A stretch of 64,000 bases of DNA, taken from assembly GCA_963693085.1 (NCBI GenBank), contig OY856409.1, positions 295,344,058 through 295,408,057 on the forward strand. The letters are read 5' to 3'. Below, in pieces: positions 12,322-24,454 of this stretch; position 1 is the first letter of the stretch, and every line of letters begins with the position of its first letter. The notes beneath the pieces were generated by a model. That model worked only from the letters and a program-made list of their open reading frames with translations, had not been told where the DNA came from and did not search any database. The stretch is from Alisma plantago-aquatica. Taxonomy: Eukaryota; Streptophyta; Magnoliopsida; Alismatales; Alismataceae. The position numbers were made by a program, and so were the translations under genes.

Positions 12322-12549
12322 TTAGTGATAGTGGAAGGGTAGGACTGGTTGTTGGGAACAATGTTGAAATAAGTGGGACATGCAAAAACATTTTGGGCAA
12401 AGACCACAATTTTGGTGTGGTGAAAGTCTATTGATGAGGCCTAATAGGGAGTGGTCGATCTGGATATTCAAGTCAGGTTTGGGGATGTTATATGGAGAGG
12501 TGTTGATAATTTTGTGATATGTGGCAATATCACTATGCTCAGGATCCAT
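12322..12549 (-). pseudogene. LINE ORF1 fragment with CCHC zinc knuckle
   Basis: A 75-codon open stretch contains a perfect C-x2-C-x4-H-x4-C knuckle (CPKCFCMSHLFQHC, codons at 12399-12358), the RNA-binding motif of plant L1 ORF1 proteins. It lies upstream of the endonuclease in the minus direction, as expected. The rest of ORF1 (DUF4283-like part) is not recognisable between 12550 and 13090, where the sequence is low-complexity and CCACC-rich on the minus strand. Confidence 0.65.
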
Positions 12550-13096
12550 TGGGTTGACAATGTCTTGGTTTAGGTTAGGGTTTTGATGGTACTTTAAGTT
12601 GTGTGAGAGGTACTAAGGTTGAGAGTTGAGGTGGAAATCTGGAAAGTTTTTCGAGATTATAATAAAAGAGTTGGAGCTTGTTTGGTGTATGGTGTTGAAT
12701 ATTAAGAGATAGGGTGATTGTAGCTATTAAGACATTGAATATTAAGAGAGGTGATTGCAGCTAACAAGATGAGTGGTTGGGAATAGAGGGGTAGTAGGTG
12801 TTAAAGTGAATAAAAGGGGGTTTATAAATTGAATGGTTGATAGGTATAGGAGTCAAAGGAATGTGATGTGGGGAAGTGGGTGGAAGGTGGTGAGAGGAAG
12901 TTAGTATCATTTTCCTTGATGGGGTTGTGGTGGTGGTGGGGGATGGCGGGAAGGATATTTTGAAGTCAAATCATAGATACATATTTGGGTAGCTATGTGT
13001 TTAGTCAATTTTGAGATCTTGATGGCACATGCCTTGTAAAAGTCAGTGGATGTTTGATGTTCATAGTGGCATATGGACCTATCAGGCTATCCTTTA

Positions 13097-13259
13097 TGTT
13101 AATATATCTTATTTATATTTAGCTTTATTATATTTTATAATTTCTATATATTGTTGGACCTCTATGTAATTTCTTTGAGTTCTCTTATTAATAAAAGGGA
13201 GAGGGCACATTGCTCCTAGCTACATGTTGCATTGTAGCACCCTATCTTTCTTATTCACA
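13097..13259 (+). repeat. 5' LTR of O1
   Basis: It starts TGTTAATATATC and ends TTATTCACA, matching the 3' LTR at 27155. It includes the TCTTATTAATAAAAGGGAGA text that in such short LTRs carries the polyadenylation region. The preceding CTTTA is the target duplication. Confidence 0.94.
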
Positions 13260-13272
13260 TGGTACCATAGAA
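13260..13272 (+). other. primer binding site of O1 (decayed)
   Basis: TGGTACCATAGAA directly follows the LTR end and is a decayed form of TGGTATCAGAGCA, the initiator tRNA-Met primer site. A GC-rich leader of about 580 bp follows with repeated GTCGGTAGCAAC-like words and no coding frame of note. Confidence 0.75.
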
Positions 13273-13851
13273 ACAAGATCTAAGGGAAGTATAGTCGGCC
13301 CTAACCCTAACCAACAACACAAGCCGCCACTGCACCGGACAGTAGTTGCTGCCACAAAGAATCAGCAGTAGCTGTCGGTAGCAGCAGCACTATTGTTGTC
13401 GGTAGCAACAGGCCATCGGGCAGCATTCGGGTTGTTGGTAGCCCTCTGTCGACAGCTCGCCGCCACCGAAGGCCCATCACCGCCGGACAAAAAGCCGCCA
13501 GGAAGCTTTCTGTCGGGCTGGTTTTCATCGAGTGAGGGGCCAAACACAGTTGATTTGTTGACCAAAAGGCATAGACTCCTTCAACCTCTCCAATGGCCTT
13601 CTAAACGTACAAATCAAGCAGCTTGTATCTATTTAGAGAATTCCTAATCACAACTCCTCCATGTGTGATTAGGAAATACTCGCTTGGAGGCTGTTGATGC
13701 ATCAGAAATGTATCAACTCATCTATATTTGGGTGATGTGTATCTCTCTGTCACTCCCTTCCACAATTTGACATGTATCTTTCTGTCACTCAGTTTCTCTC
13801 TTGATGTCTATCAACCCATTATTCTATTTTCCATTTAGACCATGGAGGACA

Positions 13852-14815
13852 CCAAGGCATCTACCATCTACAACGGGATGTCACATATCCCCTCCATCAA
13901 ATTGAATGAGAAGAATTATCTCATGTGGATGAATGTTGTCCATATAGTGTTGGAATCCTGAGACAAAGCAAAACATGTTGATTCTGATCCCCCTGCTTCT
14001 ACTGATAAAGGCTATGCTAAATGGAAGCGTCATAATAGTCTGGTGAAGACATGGTTGTGGGGGAGTATGGAACATGGAATTTCTACTAGGTTCATGTTCT
14101 ACACTACTACCAATGAGATATGGGATGCAGTAAACAAACATTACTCATATAAAAAGAATGTTCTTTGTCAGTTTATGATATATGACCGTCTATTTGTAGA
14201 ATGATAGGGAGACAAGCCTTTGGAAGAATATTTTAGAGTGATCCAAGCCATTAGTCAAGAACTAAGCTTCTATCATCCAATGACTATCACAGAACAAGTC
14301 GAAGACAGAGATGACTTGATTATAGCAAAATTCTTATCCAGCCTGAGTTCTTCATGTAGTTCAACCCACAATGTTATCCTAGCTTCTGACAAACTTCCCA
14401 GCTTAGAAGAAGCTTACTCAAGGATTTCACAGTCAAATTTTAAACAAGTTGATCCTACAACTATCCCGTCTCATGGAGATTCTCATGCATGTGTAGCTGA
14501 TGCAGTTAGAGGAGGTCGTATAGGTATGGGCTAAGGACGTGGCACACAACCTAAGTGCACTTTCTGTGACAAATCTGGACATACATTTGAGAAATGCTGG
14601 AAGAAGCATGGCAGACCTACTACACTTCCTGTGAGGGCAACAAACTATGATGGCGCTACTGAGTCTTCTGAGTTTCATGCTTTGAGTTCTGGATCTTTTG
14701 GAATCATACTCACCCAGGAGGATTATGATAGATTTATTCTGGCTACCCAGCATCTGATCTTGGGATCATCTTCTTCTTCATCAAACATGGCATCTACTAC
14801 TGGTAATTAGGCTAC
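13852..14815 (+). pseudogene. copia gag of O1
   Basis: The nucleocapsid gene of O1. The ATG at 13852 opens a frame with the copia Gag N-terminal pattern (KLNEKNYLMWMN), followed by the middle UBN2-like part (open at 14220-14534) and a perfect CCHC knuckle CTFCDKSGHTFEKC at 14556-14597. In-frame stops occur near 13958, 14202 and 14532, so full-length Gag cannot be made. Length and order are normal for copia. It precedes the protease in what was one polyprotein frame. Confidence 0.9.
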
Positions 14816-15370
14816 CTCTTTACTGGCTTCTGGTTCAACTTCTTCATGGGTGGTTGACTCTAGAGTGTCACAACATATGACTGGTACAAGGACATTGCTT
14901 CATTCCATTGACTCACATATTCTTCACCAATCTATGAAAATAGAAGATGGTTCGGTGAGGAGAGTGTTAACCATTGGATCTATTTCTCTGACTCCTAGAA
15001 TTGATCTTAAATCTTACATTATGTGCTTGCATTTCCATTTAATATTCTTTCTATTGTAAAATTGATTGTTACTATAAAATGTGCATTGACATTTGGACCT
15101 TCTTGTTTTGTATTACAGGATCTCAAGAGTATGAGGATGATTGGTGGGGGGGATAGAAAAGGTGATATCTACCTCTTCCATGGTAAAAGTCTGCATCGCC
15201 AAATATCTACTCATGCTCCTATCCTTTTGAGCGGTTCTCCCTTACTGTGGCACTAGAGATATGGACATCCTTCATTGGAGAGTTTGAGAAAGTTAGAACA
15301 TGAGTTATCCCAAGTGTCTTCATTAGAGTGTCAGTCATGTCAATTGGGGAAACATCATAGAATGTCTTAT
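14816..15370 (+). pseudogene. copia protease and GAG-pre-integrase of O1
   Basis: The aspartic protease site appears as VVDSRVSQHMTG near 14851, where the usual D-S-G-A is D-S-R-V; loss of the Gly should kill activity. The GAG-pre-integrase zinc-type motif (ECQSCQLGKHH, 15328-15360) ends at the point where element B has inserted. The text resumes after B at 24460 in the same reading sense (PSRVNK-type). The direct repeat CTTAT is present on both sides of B. Confidence 0.88.
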
Positions 15371-17475
15371 TGTAGGGTTTTAGGGAAATCAGAGAAGGCA
15401 CCAGAAACAAAGAAAATTCTCCCCAAATCCAGTATAAAGGAATCGCGTCAACGTCTATACAATAGGAAGGATGGTTTGTAGAGACATACCTTGTCCCGAG
15501 GCTTGCTTCGTGATGTTACCTCACGACTTGTGTGGTCTTCACTTCTAGTCTTGGATGTTGTCTGTGCAGCTCCTGGTCTCATCTGGACTGTTGGGATTGA
15601 CAGATGCCCTCCGAGCAGTAGAAGTCTCGTGCCTATGTAGTAGTCCACACGGACCACCTAGAACTCTGATCGCCTTGTTGCACAAGGCACCAGAAGGAGT
15701 CATACCCTCCTGTCAGTGTACTAGTCACTGACACACTCTCCTGCCACCAGTCACCTTTCTGCAATTGTATTTCCCTTGCTATGCCTCCCTAATTGGGTAG
15801 TACTTGCTTGGGCTCTCTTAGTTACCACAACCAGAGAAAACGAAAACTTTATAGAGCAACTGGTGTTCTGAGTTGTACTATCTGATAAGCCCCCAATACC
15901 CCTATATATATAGGAGGGTCATGGGACAGGGTTCTCTACCCCGGGTAATATGGGATTAAAGCAGGAGTAGGAGGGTTCTATATTTTCCACAAAATCTAAC
16001 AAACTATGTAAGTTGAACCGATTGGTTCATCCCTGAACCGATCGTATGGGCCCTTGAGATGATTGTTTCAAGCATGAGTCGATCAGTTTGTGGTCCTAGT
16101 CCAACTCAAATTGACTTTCCATGTTTGTTTCCAACTAATCAACTATTAGTCCTTGCCAAATCAAATTTGAACAAGTGAAACAAACTCGATTGGTCACCCG
16201 ACCAGTTTAACAATGTGAACTGATTGGTTCATTGACATAAGTCGGTCGGCTCACCAGCATGAGCGATCAGTTCATCTCTATGAGCCGATCGGTTGGGGCA
16301 GCAGATCAGTCAATTGTAGTTACAATCAATCTGATACTCTAATCATCTGATCCAACACCTTCAACACTATGATTTTGAGCTATCGATCGATTGGGTGTTT
16401 AATTGAACTACTAAACTCCTTTAGTAATCAATACAAACAAGATTTATGGAGAAACTCCTCTTCCAGGAACATGTCCTAGTGTGTGTGACCCTACAGGTCC
16501 ATTTCATGTTGGCAGTGAAAGTCCATAACACTTATGACTTCACAAGCAAAGAGCGGTGCCTAGTCACATATCAGTGCTAACCAAGTGAAATAGAAAGTTG
16601 GAGAACAACTTTCAATCCTACAATCCGTGAATGGTGTTACAGTGAATGTATAATTCCTTTGTCACTAATGTCCTGAATGAACTCAAGGCATGGTACAGTC
16701 ATCCTTTCAACGTTCATCCATTTCCTTGATCTCAAAGCAGACTGGGTGAGATGTGTGTGACATCAATATCACATATTGATTCACACATGCATGCGCATGC
16801 CTTTCTCAATCCTACTCATCAAGTGGCCATGGACATCAAACTCCCTTAGGAGGGACAAATACCATATCTATCACTCACCCCTCAAAAGCCCCATGTGTCA
16901 AAGTCACCCAATCATCACCTTTATAACAACCCATGTTTCAGGAATGTGTTTGATGATGTCAAAGTGTACCCAACAACATGTGTTGAGTGTAGTGATTTTA
17001 GGTCGAAGAATCACACTCACCACCATCACTGTGAGAGCTGACTGTGACTACCAAATCATGGTTCCATGTGTCACTCTCATGGTGGGTCTGTTCGGTACAC
17101 TTGTTCTCTAACAAGTACCTATGTGCTTGGTTTGATATCACTATATCATGACTAATGAGATTTTGTCATCAACCAACACACAATCTAGTCTTTAGTGTAT
17201 TTATGTCTATGGTTATTTCCACAATAACAACTGACTAGGGACTGAACAAGAAAGTATACTCTTAACATCTGTATGATCTCATCGTTTAGGTCCTAAACCC
17301 AAAAGCATACGTCATTGAGTAAAACAATTCTTTAGACATCTATCATGTTACACTATCATCACAGAAACAGTTAAAACATATAGATCGGAAATTGCCTTTA
17401 TTATTATTCAAATCATTTACAAAGTATCCCATTACAATCATCACATGACTTGCTCTATGGGCATACATACCAACA
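15371..17475 (-). repeat. 3' LTR of element B
   Basis: Ends are TGTAGG at 15371 (decayed TGTTGG) and CCAACA at 17475. A TATA box lies at 15901-15913, and decayed palindromes at about 16013-16092 and 16203-16292. Compared with the 5' LTR of B its palindromes are more damaged, mainly by C-to-T or G-to-A changes at CpG (for example GAACCGATTGGTTC). Confidence 0.93.
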
Positions 17476-17490
17476 GACTCCCACTTGCAC

Positions 17491-17862
17491 TTAGAGCCAG
17501 TCACCTAGGAACCTCAGTCCTTGTGACCTAGCATGACCATCATGCTTCTGTTGAGAAAGGGCCTTAGTCAGTGGATCAGCTATGTTGTCTTCAGTTAGTA
17601 CTTTGCAAATCTTCACATCTCCTTGTTGTACGATCTCTCGCATGAGATGGAAGTGCCGCAGTATGTGCTTGGACCGCTGCTGTGATCTGGGATCCTTAGC
17701 TTGAGCAATAGCTCCATTATTGTCACAATAAAGCTCAATTGAATCACAGTTACTGGGAACTACACCAAGTTCAGTGATGAACTTCCTAATCCACACAACC
17801 TCCTTTGCTGCATGTGAAGTAGCAATATACTTGGCCTCTGTAGTAGAATCAAAAACTATTTC
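17491..17862 (-). pseudogene. RNase H domain of element B
   Basis: The C-terminal part of copia Pol, which removes RNA from the RNA-DNA hybrid. Visible motifs are LYCDNNGAIAQAKDP (conserved Asp of the third block) and RSKHILRHFHLMREIV with the conserved His region, then EDNIADPLTKAL, the usual copia end motif. The frame is open for 101 codons (17491-17796); just upstream the STEAEY region is interrupted by a stop near 17862. The polypurine tract follows at once, as expected. Confidence 0.9.
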
Positions 17863-19047
17863 TTACTTGGAACTCTTCCAGGTCACAGCTCCATTGTTTA
17901 GGCAAAATACAAATCCTGATTGCGATTTGTAATCATCTTTGTCGGTTTGGAAGCTTGTATCGGTGTAACCCCTTACTACCAATTCTTCCTCGCCGCCGTA
18001 TATAAGGAACTGATCCTTAGTCCTTCGCAAGTACTTGAGGATGTTCTTTACAGCTGTCCAGTGAGCATCCCCAGGATCTGACTGGTACCTGCTCGTCATG
18101 CTGGGAGCATACGAGACATCTGGGTGTGTACACAACATAGCGTACATGATGGATCTGATGGCTGATGCATATGGGATCCCATTCATATGCTCCCTCTCTT
18201 CATAAGATTGGGGACATTGATCTCTAAAGATGGTGACTCCATGTAGCATGAGGATGTTGCCTCTCTTTGAGTTCTCCATGTTGAACCGCTTCAGCACTTT
18301 GTCAATGCACGTTCTTTGTCTTAGTCTGAGAAGCCTTTTATATCTATCTCTATAGATCTTAATACCTAGAATGTAGGATGCTTCTCCTAAGTCCTTCATT
18401 AAGAAAGTATTCCCAAGCCAAGTCTTTACCTTCTCTATGGCTGTGACATCATTCCCCATCAATAGTATGTCATCCACATACAATATGAGGAATGTTGTCG
18501 TGCTCCCACTATCCTTCTTATACACACAAGGTTCATCTTCATTTTGAATAAAGCCAAACACTTTGACTTCCTCATCAAATCGAAGATTCCAACTCTGAGT
18601 CGCTTACTTTAATCCATAGATTGACTTTTATAGCTTACATACTTTAATGGCATTCTTTGGATCTACAAAACCTTCGAGTTGTGTCATGTATACATCCTCA
18701 TTTATATTCCCATTAAGGAATGCGATTTTAACATCCATTTGCCAAATCTCATAGTCATAGTAAGTCGTAATAGCAAGCATGATCTTGATGGACTTAATCA
18801 TGGCAACTGGAGAAAAAGTTTTGTCATAGTCAACACCTTGAACTTGTCGGAAACCCTTTGCAACCAATTTGCCTTTATAAGTTTGCACATTGCCATCCAT
18901 GTTGGTCTTCTTCTTGAAGACCCACTTGCACCATATGGGTTTTAACCCTTTGGGTGGTTCCACCAAAGTCCATACTTTGTTGGAATACATGGATTCCATC
19001 TCGAGTTTCATGGCCTCAAGCCATTTCTCAGAATCTGGTCCCTCCAT
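17863..19047 (-). pseudogene. reverse transcriptase of element B
   Basis: Two long open pieces carry the copia RT. The N-terminal piece (19047-18628, 139 codons) has WVFKKKTNMDG, KGKLVAKGFRQVQGVDYDKTF and QMDVKIAFLNG, which holds the first catalytic Asp. The C-terminal piece (18561-17863, 232 codons) has YVDDILL (YVDD at 18480-18469, the other catalytic Asp pair). A stop and frame change near 18600 separate them, in the PRAWN region. The motifs are otherwise well kept, so this copy is younger than A. Confidence 0.93.
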
Positions 19048-19099
19048 ATAGCCTCTAGATAGGTAGTTGGATCATCATCTATGATCAACTCACCACCTT

Positions 19100-20039
19100 C
19101 CTTAGTCACAAGGATTCCAAACCTCTCAGTTTCAAGGTGTGTCCTACTAGATCTACGAGGTCCTTGTGTTATTTGAGGAGACTGAGATTCCACAACACCT
19201 AGTGAATCTCTATGTTCCTCTTGTACATCTATTGGTTCAATGTTTTCTTATTGGGCTTGAACCTCTTCAAGCTCTATATTCCTCCCACTGTTTCTTTTGG
19301 AAATAAATTCCTTTTCTAGGAACACAACTGTCCTAGAAACAAATACTTTGTTATCAGTAGGGTGGTATAAATAGTATCCCCTTTTTTCCTTGGGTTATCC
19401 AACAAAATAACATTTATCAGACTTGGGTCCAAACTTATCAGGAAACATTTTTCTGACGTAAGCCTCACAACCCCAAATCTTAATAAAATACCAATTAGGA
19501 CGCTTCCCGTGCCATATCTCATATGGCATCTTTTAAACCGATTTAGATGGTACTCGGATAAGTGTAAATGCGGCAGTTTCAAGAGCATAACCCCAAAAGG
19601 AAATCAGAAGATCAGCAAAACTCATCATTGATTGCACCATATCAAGTAATGTGTGATTCCTTCTTTCATACATACCATTATTCTGTGGTGTTCTAGGTGG
19701 AGTCCATTGTGATACGATACCACGGGCTCGTAGAAGGTCCTCAAACTCTTGGCTTAAGTATTCTCCACCTCGATCGGATCGAAGTGCTTTAATACTTTTA
19801 CCAAGTTGGTTCTGTACTTCATTCATGAAATCTTTGAACCTTTCAAGGGTTTCTGACTTATGTTTCATCAGGTATACATAGCCATACCTACTGAAGTCAT
19901 CAGTGAAGGTAATGAAATATTGATACCCACCTCTGGCATTAGTTCTAAAAGGCCCACATACATCAGTATGTATGAGTCCTAATAGATCACTAGCTCTCTC
20001 ACCTTTACCTAAAAAGGGATTCTTTATCATCTTGCCCAA
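19100..20039 (-). pseudogene. integrase and linker of element B
   Basis: Integrase joins the cDNA to the target. The open piece 20039-19533 (168 codons) has the DDE triad: FTDDFSRYGY, LRSDRGGEYLS and YERRNHTLL, all three acidic residues present. The downstream piece 19588-19316 is the C-terminal part (SEKCFLISLDPS-type), and 19193-19008 is the linker to RT. Frame changes near 19540 and 19300 break the polyprotein. The stretch before 20039 contains the zinc-type GAG-pre-integrase. Confidence 0.92.
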
Positions 20040-20952
20040 AAAACAAGATTCACATATATCATTGATTCATAATCAAATGATTCTAGATAACCATCTTTAT
20101 GGAGTCTAGAGATGTGCTTCTCATTTATGTGCCCTAGACGACAATACCAAAGATATGTTTTGTTTGAGTTGTTGAGTTTTGCCTTTTGGTGTTTACATTG
20201 TATACACTTGTCTCTAGATCTATCAAGTATAGACCATAAGACATTGGGGCATTTCCATAAAGGATCCCATCTTTTGAAATGGAACATTTTCCATTCTTAA
20301 TGAGAAATTCAAAACCATACTTGTTTAAATACGAAACAGAAATGATATTCCTATTTATGGCAGGTACATAATAGTAGTTCTTCAACTCTATTATTAACCC
20401 ACTAGGCAGAGTTAACTCATAGGTTCCTACGGCACTGGCGGAAACCCTTGCCACATTGGCAACACATAGTTCAACCTCGCATTTCCCCAAAGGCCTACTT
20501 CTCTTAAGATCCTTCACATTTGAACAAATGTGAGATCCACATCTGGTATCAAGTACCCATGATAAAGAAGTAGTAAACTTAATCTCTATCACATATACAC
20601 CAGAAGTAGAGATCTCTATCTCTCGTTTCTGCTTCCATCGTTCTTTCCATCCTATCAATGTTTTGAGCGCAGAAGACTCTGACATTGGTTTGGTGAGAGA
20701 ACCCTTCTCTCCCTCACCTTTGTCCTTGGACTTTGTTCCGTTGATCTTCATCAATGAACTATCCTTCTTCTTATTTGTCTCAAACAATTCATTAAGCATA
20801 CATAGAGTGGACTCAAAGGCCACCGGTATATTTGGATTGTGCGAAACATTTCTCATCATCCCCAACCAGTTATGGAATTTATTCTCAATTATTTTGCCCA
20901 TTTTAAAATATGATTCTTTTTCCATTCTACAAGAGAAAATTGCATTTGTCAA
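20027..20952 (-). pseudogene. gag remnant fused to protease, element B
   Basis: One open frame (20952-20134, 272 codons) begins with a Gag-like stretch (FHNWLGMMRNVSHNPN), lacks any CCHC knuckle, and runs into a TSGVYVIEI motif and the protease site LDTRCGSHICS near 20550. The Gly after D-T is replaced by Arg, which should inactivate it. A long Angela Gag normally precedes this point, so most of gag is deleted. The 20287-20027 piece covers the start of GAG-pre-integrase (WYCRLGHINEKHI). Confidence 0.88.
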
Positions 20953-21692
20953 AATTCCTTTTGATTTGATTTGATTTGAATAAAATTTGACGATAGTTAA
21001 TTAGGCCTTTAATTAATTACTGCTCCCACTATTTTTGTTCAAATTGATAACCCTCACCATCAATTCGGAAGATTGCAACGTACAATCTTCTAGTGGGTCA
21101 AGATCCTAAAATCCTCTGAGTCATGGACTAGCTAGGGCTGTCACCCACAACTTAGATCTTCTAGGTAGGCAACTCTTGTCAATTGCATCATATGCACCTC
21201 TTGAAATATGTCATGTGCAACTCCTTGCCATGATCACCTCCATGCCTCAAGGTGCTAGATCATATCCAGGTCACCTTGTTAAGTTCGACCCAAAGCAAAC
21301 ACGATGAATATTCTCCCTGCTAGGGAAGACCCACATATCCATCCTTCATGCTTCCACGAGATATACGGTGCACCATGCTAGGGCGTGCCCACACTTGACC
21401 GATCAAGCTTTTCACATGTGTCGCATTTGGAAGGCATCTAAAACTTTAATATTTAATGAGGGATTTTTTTTATCTGTACATATATATATCCCATCACAAC
21501 AATATATAGTACATATCATATATATGCTATATCCCATAGAAAATATGTGAAACAATAAAAGTGATGATTATGGCCATCCTAATGTGATTCCTTGAGCCAA
21601 GAGGAATCATGGTCATCTAGGTCCACATCACATGCAACCTTTACAAGATGAACTCTGCACTTTGCCGTTCTGGGTTTGATCAACTCATCTTC

Positions 21693-21880
21693 ATGATTGA
21701 TCGGCTCGCCATCAGGTCGGTCGGTTGGGTGCCACCAGTCGATCGATTGGCTCCTCCAACCGATCAGTTCGCTTGATCATTGTGCATCTCCTCATGGCCG
21801 CCACCCGCTCATCTCGCTCCTCGAACCAGTCATCTGGAATGCCAACCGATCAGCTCGCGTCTTGAACCGATCGTCCCAGT
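21693..21880. repeat. leader palindrome array of element B
   Basis: This is the counterpart of the array at 3264-3459 in element A, at the same distance from the primer site. Sites include AACCGATCAGTT, AACCGATCAGCT and AACCGATCGTCC. Most have one CpG changed to CpA or TpG, consistent with methylation-driven decay. The surrounding leader (20955-22305) has no coding frame of note. Confidence 0.8.
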
Positions 21881-22315
21881 CGTCGTCAGGTTGTCCGTCG
21901 TTCTTCGATATAACAAGAAATAAAAGTTCTATCTTATTTACATTTGAATTGAGAAACCCCGAGTTACATTCGGGGGAGCAAAGGTAGGAAAGAAATCTCG
22001 AGTTATCTCGAGTTACATCAAGAAAAGGAGGTAGGGAATCGGTGCATAGACCGAGATGCAAGCAACCACATTCAACCAAGCACACATACATAGGGTTTAT
22101 TGGCCATAACCACACTATAAATCCACCACAAAACTCGTTTAAGGGTGACGCGTATCGATTGCATTCATATTACATATCATATATGTATTTTGGGATTTGT
22201 GTATTTAGGATTGGACATGCATAAAGTCAATTTTATTCACATCGTATGCAATAAATAAAGGCGACAAACCAAAATCGATCACATTGATCATCCTAAAGTA
22301 TAAAGCAGTTGATGT

Positions 22316-22328
22316 GGCTCTGACACCA
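22316..22328 (-). other. primer binding site of element B
   Basis: The minus strand reads TGGTGTCAGAGCC, one base from the initiator tRNA-Met complement, one spacer base (22329) after the LTR end. It marks 22330-24454 as the 5' LTR. Confidence 0.9.
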
Positions 22329-22329
22329 C

Positions 22330-24454
22330 TGTTGGATTTTAGGGAGATCAGAGAAGGCAGCAGAAACAAAAAAATTTCTCCCCAAACCCAGTATAAAGGA
22401 ATCGCGTCAACGTCTATACAATAGGAAGGATGGTTTTTAGAGACATACCTTGTCCCAAGGCTTTCTCGGTGATGTTACCTCGCGGCTTTTGTGGTCTTCA
22501 CTTCCAGTTTTGGACGGTGTCTATGCAGCTCCTGGTCTCACCAGGACTGTTGGGATTAACAGTTGTCCTCCGAGCGGCAGAAGTCTCCCGCCTCTGTAGT
22601 AGTCCACGTGGACCACCTGGAACTCTAATCGCCTTATCACACAAAGCACCGGAAGAAGTCGTACCCTCCTATCAGCGTACTAGTCACCAACATACTCTCC
22701 TTCCACCAGTCGCCTTTCTGCAGTTGTCTTTCCCTTGCTATGCCTCCCTAATCGGGTAGCACTTGCTCGGGCTCTCCTAGTTACCACAACCAGAGGGAAC
22801 GATACCTTTATAGAGAAACTGGTGTTCTGAGTTGTACTATCTGAGAAACCCCAATACCCCTATATATAGGAGGGCCATGGGGTAGGTTTCTCTACCCCAG
22901 GCAATACGGGATTAAAGAAGGAGTAGAAGGGTTCGATATTTTCCACAAAATCTGACAAACTATGCCAGTTGAACCGATCGGTTCAGCCCTGAACTGGTCA
23001 TTTGGGCCCTTGAGCCGATCGGTTCAAGCTTGAGCCGATCGGTTCAAGCATGAGCCGATCGGTTCGTGGTCCTGGTCCAACTCAAATTGACCTTCCATGT
23101 TTGTTTCCAACTAATCAACTATTAGTCCTTGTCCTAATCAAATTTGAACAAGTGAAACAAACTCGGTTCGTCACCTGACCAGTTCAACAATGTGAACCGA
23201 TCAGTTCATTGACCTGAGCCAGTCGGCTCACCAGCCTGAGCTGATCGGTTCATCTCTATGAGTCGATCGGTTGGGGTAGCAGATCAGTCAATTGCAGTTT
23301 CAATCAATCTGATACTCTAATCATCTGATCCAACACCTTGAACACTATGATTTTGAGCTATCAATCGATTGGGTGTTTAATTGAACTACTAAACTCCTTT
23401 AGTAATCAATCCAAACAAGATTTATGGAGAAACTCCTCTTCCATAAACATGTCCTAGTGGGTGTGACCCTACAGGTCCATTTCACTTTGGCAGTGAAAGT
23501 CCATAACACTTATGACTTCACAAGCAAAGAGCGGTGCCTAGTCACACATCAGTGCTACCCAAGTGAAATAGAAAGTTGGAGAACAACTTTCAATCCTACA
23601 ATCCTTCAATGGTGTTATAGTGAATGTATAATTCCTTTGTCACTAATGTCCTGAATGAACTCAAGGCATGGTATAGTCATCCTTTCAATGTTCATCCATT
23701 TCCTTGATCTCAAAGCAGACTGGGTGAGATGTGTGTGACATCAATATCACATATTGATTCACACATGCATGTGCATACCTTTCTCAATCCTACTCATCAA
23801 GTGGCCATGGACATCAAACTCCCTTAGGAGGGACAAATACCATATCTATCACTCACCCCTCAAAAGCCCCATGTGTCAAAGTCACCCAATCATCACCTTT
23901 ATAACAACCCATGTTTCAGGACTGCGTTTGATGATGTCAAAATGTACCCAATGACATGTGTTGAGCATAGTGATTTTAGGTCAAAGAATCACACTCACCA
24001 CCATCACTGTGAGAGTTGACTGTGACTACCAAATCATGGTTCCATGTGTCACTCTCACGGTGGGTCTGTCTGGTACACTTATTCTCTAACAAGTACCTAT
24101 GTGCTTGGTTTGATATCACTATATCATGACTAATGAGATTATGTCATCAACCAACACACAATCTAGTCTTTAGTGTTAATTATGTCTATGGTTATTTCCA
24201 CAATAACAACCAACTAGGGACTAAACAAGAAAGTATACTCTTAACATCCGTATTATCTCATCGTTTAGGTCTTCAACCCAAAAGCATACGTCATCGAGTA
24301 AAACAATTCTTTAGACATCTATCATGTTACACTATCATCTCAGAAATAGTTAAAACATATAGATCGGAAATTGCCTTTATTATTATTCAAATCATTTACA
24401 AAGTATCCCATTACAATCATCACATGACTTGCTCTATGGGCATACATACCAACA
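22330..24454 (-). repeat. 5' LTR of element B with U3 palindrome array
   Basis: Ends on the minus strand are TGTTGG and CCAACA. A TATA box lies at 22859-22868. Upstream of it, 22973-23110 and 23175-23275 carry about nine palindromes, several exact in the core CCGATCGGTT (three near 22975-23065 are spaced 19-20 bp). This arrangement matches LTR A. Confidence 0.94.

Larger units (their letters stand above)
7640..13090 (-). mobile_element. decayed L1-type LINE, minus strand
   Basis: On the minus strand the order is an ORF1 zinc knuckle (12358-12399), an endonuclease domain (about 11330-10612), reverse transcriptase (about 10290-8900) and a zinc-binding C-terminal region (about 8260-7950), the standard plant L1 order. 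All parts carry stops and frameshifts. The 3' end is uncertain: 7400-7640 and 7640-7950 have no recognisable coding text and no clear poly(A), which would appear as poly(T) on the plus strand. A 13-base G run at about 11895 breaks the ORF1-ORF2 spacer. Element O1 abuts the 5' side at 13092-13097. Confidence 0.75.
15371..24454 (-). mobile_element. complete Angela/BARE-like copia element B inserted in O1
   Basis: B is 9084 bp, minus strand, flanked by CTTAT at 15366-15370 and 24455-24459. The 5' LTR is 22330-24454 (2125 bp) and the 3' LTR 15371-17475 (2105 bp). Between them are primer site, leader, a short gag remnant, protease, integrase, RT, RNase H and an AAGTGGGAG-type polypurine tract (17476-17490). 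Long LTRs, the LDTxCGSHIC protease site and the LRSDRGGEYLS integrase motif recall the Angela/BARE-1 lineage. Gag is strongly shortened, so B could not move by itself. It shares family with A. Confidence 0.96.
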
